Shown here one piece after another: positions 62,130-64,000 of a stretch of 64,000 nt of DNA (the stretch's first letter is position 1; each line of letters opens with the position of its first letter). This DNA is from Alphaproteobacteria bacterium AO1-B. Its GTDB lineage: Bacteria > Pseudomonadota > Alphaproteobacteria > Rhizobiales > Stappiaceae. A model generated the notes under the pieces. That model made no database searches. It was given only the letters and a program-made list of their open reading frames with translations, and was not told the origin of the DNA. Position numbers and translations under genes: made by a program. The DNA lies in the NCBI GenBank assembly GCA_001890945.1, contig MLAX01000006.1:124001-188000 (forward strand), in the 5' to 3' direction.

Positions 62130-63650
62130 ATGCACAATCGCATTCATGATTTTCTGGATGATGCGGCCGCAAAACGGGGCGTTACCGTTGCCATTCACGA
62201 CTATGCCGACAGGGTATTTACCTGGACCGAGCTGAAGACGGCAGCGGGCGAGGCCGAAGACCTTTTGCGCTCATTCGGCCTGAAGGCCGGTGACCGCCTG
62301 GTGATGGTTTTCGAAAACTGCGTCTCGGTTCCGGCGTTCTTTTATGCCGCCAGCCGTATGGACGCCATCATAGTGCCGATCAACGCGCGCCTCACCGAAG
62401 TTGAGCTGGAGCGGATTTTTGCGCACAGTGATCCAAGCGTCGTCATGTTCAGCACGGATGTGTCTGAAACAGCCTATGCCCATGCCGAACACTTCGGGGC
62501 GGAGACAGTTTCCGGCAGCTTTGGTGAAGCAGCGCTGATGCGCCGGGAGGGGGCAGAAGCCGAGCCGGTCTTTGCCGACGGCCGGGAGCAGGTGGCCCTG
62601 ATGCTCTACACCTCCGGGACGACTGGAACGCCGAAGGCCGCCATGCTGACCCACGGCAACTTGAACAGTGCGGCGCTCGCCTCTGTTAAACTTCGCGGCC
62701 GCCGTGACAACGACGTGACTTATCTGGCGCTGCCCCTGTCGCACATTTACGGCTTTGTGGCTCTACTGTCGGCAGCTGTCGCGCAAACCACATTGCGGCT
62801 TGAGCCAAGGTTCGATGTTGCACGGCTTTATGAAGCCCTGCAAACCGATGTCACGCTGTTGCCCGGCGTGCCGCAAATGCATGCCCACTTGTTTCACTAC
62901 GCCCGGGCCCACAACAAGGCGAAATACGATGCCGGCCATCTCAGGTTCGTGTCGTCCGGCGGAGCCCCGCTCGATCCAGCCTGGAAACGGGAAGCTGAAG
63001 CCTTTTACGGACTTCCGCTTCAAAACGGCTATGGCCTGACGGAAGGCGCCGCTGGTGTCTGTGCAACCCTCAACGAGATCGGTGACCCGGATATCAGTGT
63101 GGGCCGGGCGATGGGCGAGTGCGTTCTTCGGCTGGATCTGGAGGCGTTGGGAGCAGAGCCGGATAAGGGGATTGGCGAGATCCTTCTTGGTGGCCCGCAA
63201 GTCATGAAGGGGTATTTCCGGGATCCGGAACGGACGGCGGAGGTCATGACGGCCGACGGTTTCTTCAAAACAGGCGATCTTGGCCGGTTCGATGCCGAAG
63301 GCCGCTTGCACATTGCTGGCCGGTCCAAGGAGCTGATCATTCGCTCCGGCTTTAACGTTTATCCGGTGGAGGTCGAAGGGATCTTGACCGACCATCCGGA
63401 GGTGATTGTTGCCGGTGTGGTCGGCCGTCCCGTGGAAGGCAATGAAGAGGTTCTGGCGTTTGTGAAAGTTGCCAAAGGCAGCCCCGTGACCGAGGAGGAC
63501 CTGAAAGCGTTTCTCCACGATCGGCTTGCGCCCTACAAGCGGCCGAGCAAGATCGTGATCGCCCATGAATTGCCGGCCGCGCCCACCGGAAAAATCCTGA
63601 AATCCAAACTGATCGAGACCTTCGCGGACGACCTGGCTGAGCCTGCATAA
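62130..63650 (+). CDS. Acyl-CoA ligase (AMP-binding, PimA-like)
   Basis: A 506-residue adenylate-forming enzyme with the P-loop-like motif MLYTSGTTGTPKAAMLTHGN (about 162), YGLTEGAAG, FKTGDLGRFDAEGRLHIAGRSKELII and the C-terminal catalytic lysine in APTGKILKSKL. It activates a carboxylic acid to its CoA thioester and thus feeds the operon. The start follows GGGAGG. It is the last gene of the pim-like set. Confidence 0.9.
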   Translation: MHNRIHDFLDDAAAKRGVTVAIHDYADRVFTWTELKTAAGEAEDLLRSFGLKAGDRLVMVFENCVSVPAFFYAASRMDAIIVPINARLTEVELERIFAHSDPSVVMFSTDVSETAYAHAEHFGAETVSGSFGEAALMRREGAEAEPVFADGREQVALMLYTSGTTGTPKAAMLTHGNLNSAALASVKLRGRRDNDVTYLALPLSHIYGFVALLSAAVAQTTLRLEPRFDVARLYEALQTDVTLLPGVPQMHAHLFHYARAHNKAKYDAGHLRFVSSGGAPLDPAWKREAEAFYGLPLQNGYGLTEGAAGVCATLNEIGDPDISVGRAMGECVLRLDLEALGAEPDKGIGEILLGGPQVMKGYFRDPERTAEVMTADGFFKTGDLGRFDAEGRLHIAGRSKELIIRSGFNVYPVEVEGILTDHPEVIVAGVVGRPVEGNEEVLAFVKVAKGSPVTEEDLKAFLHDRLAPYKRPSKIVIAHELPAAPTGKILKSKLIETFADDLAEPA

Positions 63651-63776
63651 AACGCAGGCCCCACAAAGGGTTGATCGAAGAAGATTGTCACAGAAACCAG
63701 CCTGTTTGCCGGGTTTTACCGGTCCGGCGAACGGCAAGTTTGAGGGAATGCACTTTATTCTTTCAAATGAAAAATA

Positions 63777-63793
63777 ATTCCATATAGTGGAAT
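63777..63793. promoter_or_regulatory. 17-bp element, copy 3 (TRAP gene)
   Basis: ATTCCATATAGTGGAAT, the most symmetrical copy (ATTCCA-TATAG-TGGAAT). It lies 30-46 bases before the TRAP-type SBP start, at or near its promoter. Matches copies at 50261 and 55573. Confidence 0.55.
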
Positions 63794-63822
63794 AATCTAA
63801 GGTCGATGGAGGATGAGACCCT

Positions 63823-64000
63823 ATGAAAGTTTTGAAGTCTTTGCTCGCAGGAGCGGTCCTTGCCACAGGACTGAGCGCGTCCGCAGCCGTTGCGGAAACC
63901 ACGATTTTTTATGGCCACGCAGGCCCTGCACGCGGCACCATTCCAACGGCACTCGAGTGGTTCAACAACCGGATCGGTGAGCTGTCCGGCGGTGACATGA
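63823..64000 (+). CDS. TRAP-type C4-dicarboxylate solute-binding protein (3' truncated)
   Basis: The first 59 residues: a signal peptide (VLKSLLAGAVLATGLSASAAVAE) followed by TTIFYGHAGPARGTIPTALEWFNNRIGELSGGDM. This is the start of a DctP-like TRAP solute-binding protein, which captures organic acids. The DctQ and DctM membrane genes are expected after the window. GGAGG lies ten bases upstream of the ATG. Confidence 0.85.
   Translation, partial: MKVLKSLLAGAVLATGLSASAAVAETTIFYGHAGPARGTIPTALEWFNNRIGELSGGDM

Noticed and set aside
60533..62143. 536-residue minus-strand frame opposite pimD-like and enoyl-CoA hydratase genes
   Set aside because: Antisense to two genes with strong family motifs; no domain is recognised in the frame.
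1..64000. CRISPR arrays, insertion sequences, prophage or integrase genes
   Set aside because: No regular repeat-spacer pattern, transposase or phage gene was seen anywhere in the window.

Overview
The window looks like chromosomal DNA of a GC-rich, free-living alphaproteobacterium. The gene families fit a marine-type Hyphomicrobiales member close to Roseibium/Labrenzia (Stappiaceae). That placement is inferred from families and codon use, not from a marker gene. Both ends cut genes: a SAM methyltransferase on the left and a TRAP-type solute-binding protein on the right. There is no prophage, insertion sequence or CRISPR array. One tRNA gene, tRNA-Ser(GCU), is present. A dispersed GTCCCGG...CCGGGAC palindrome recurs in the intergenic gaps.

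Layout. 0-8.5 kb: mixed housekeeping and regulatory genes (SOUL haem-binding protein, wHTH-TPR membrane protein, LysR and XRE regulators), a cobalt-type nitrile hydratase operon and an MsrA-like reductase. 8.5-22.5 kb: a glycan or envelope locus. Seven leftward genes (four glycosyltransferases, a methyltransferase, a polysaccharide deacetylase, a DUF3088 protein) diverge from a very unusual ABC protein, a cyclic-nucleotide-binding protein and a metallo-beta-lactamase-fold hydrolase. A LuxR-type regulator and a class III cyclase follow. 22.6-31.8 kb: an SDR dehydrogenase, a SoxR regulator with a recognisable SoxR box facing a VOC-family gene, small proteins, an exported agmatinase-like enzyme with a DUF3299 partner, and a FliK-like/FlhB-like pair. 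32-41 kb: gatB, an amino-acid ABC transporter without an ATPase gene, MazG-like, GNAT and DUF2147 proteins, and two orphan periplasmic binding proteins.

41.4-49 kb: the most unusual part. It is a tightly overlapping leftward operon encoding a Nudix hydrolase, a PhoU-like/APH-kinase fusion, an ATP-grasp enzyme, an HprK-related kinase, a histidine phosphatase, a metallophosphoesterase and an amphi-Trp protein. A SixA-like/Nudix fusion is transcribed divergently. It resembles the predicted GAK (grasp, amphi-Trp, kinase) systems but carries different accessory genes. It reads as a complete write, sense and erase set for an unknown phosphorylated compound.

49-64 kb: a catabolic island. A nitronate monooxygenase gene precedes a five-gene Liv-type ABC transporter and a six-gene beta-oxidation operon whose gene set matches the pim (pimelate/dicarboxylate) operon of Rhodopseudomonas. 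A TRAP-type binding protein gene follows. A related 17-bp palindromic element lies upstream of each of these three transcription units, suggesting a shared regulator encoded outside the window.
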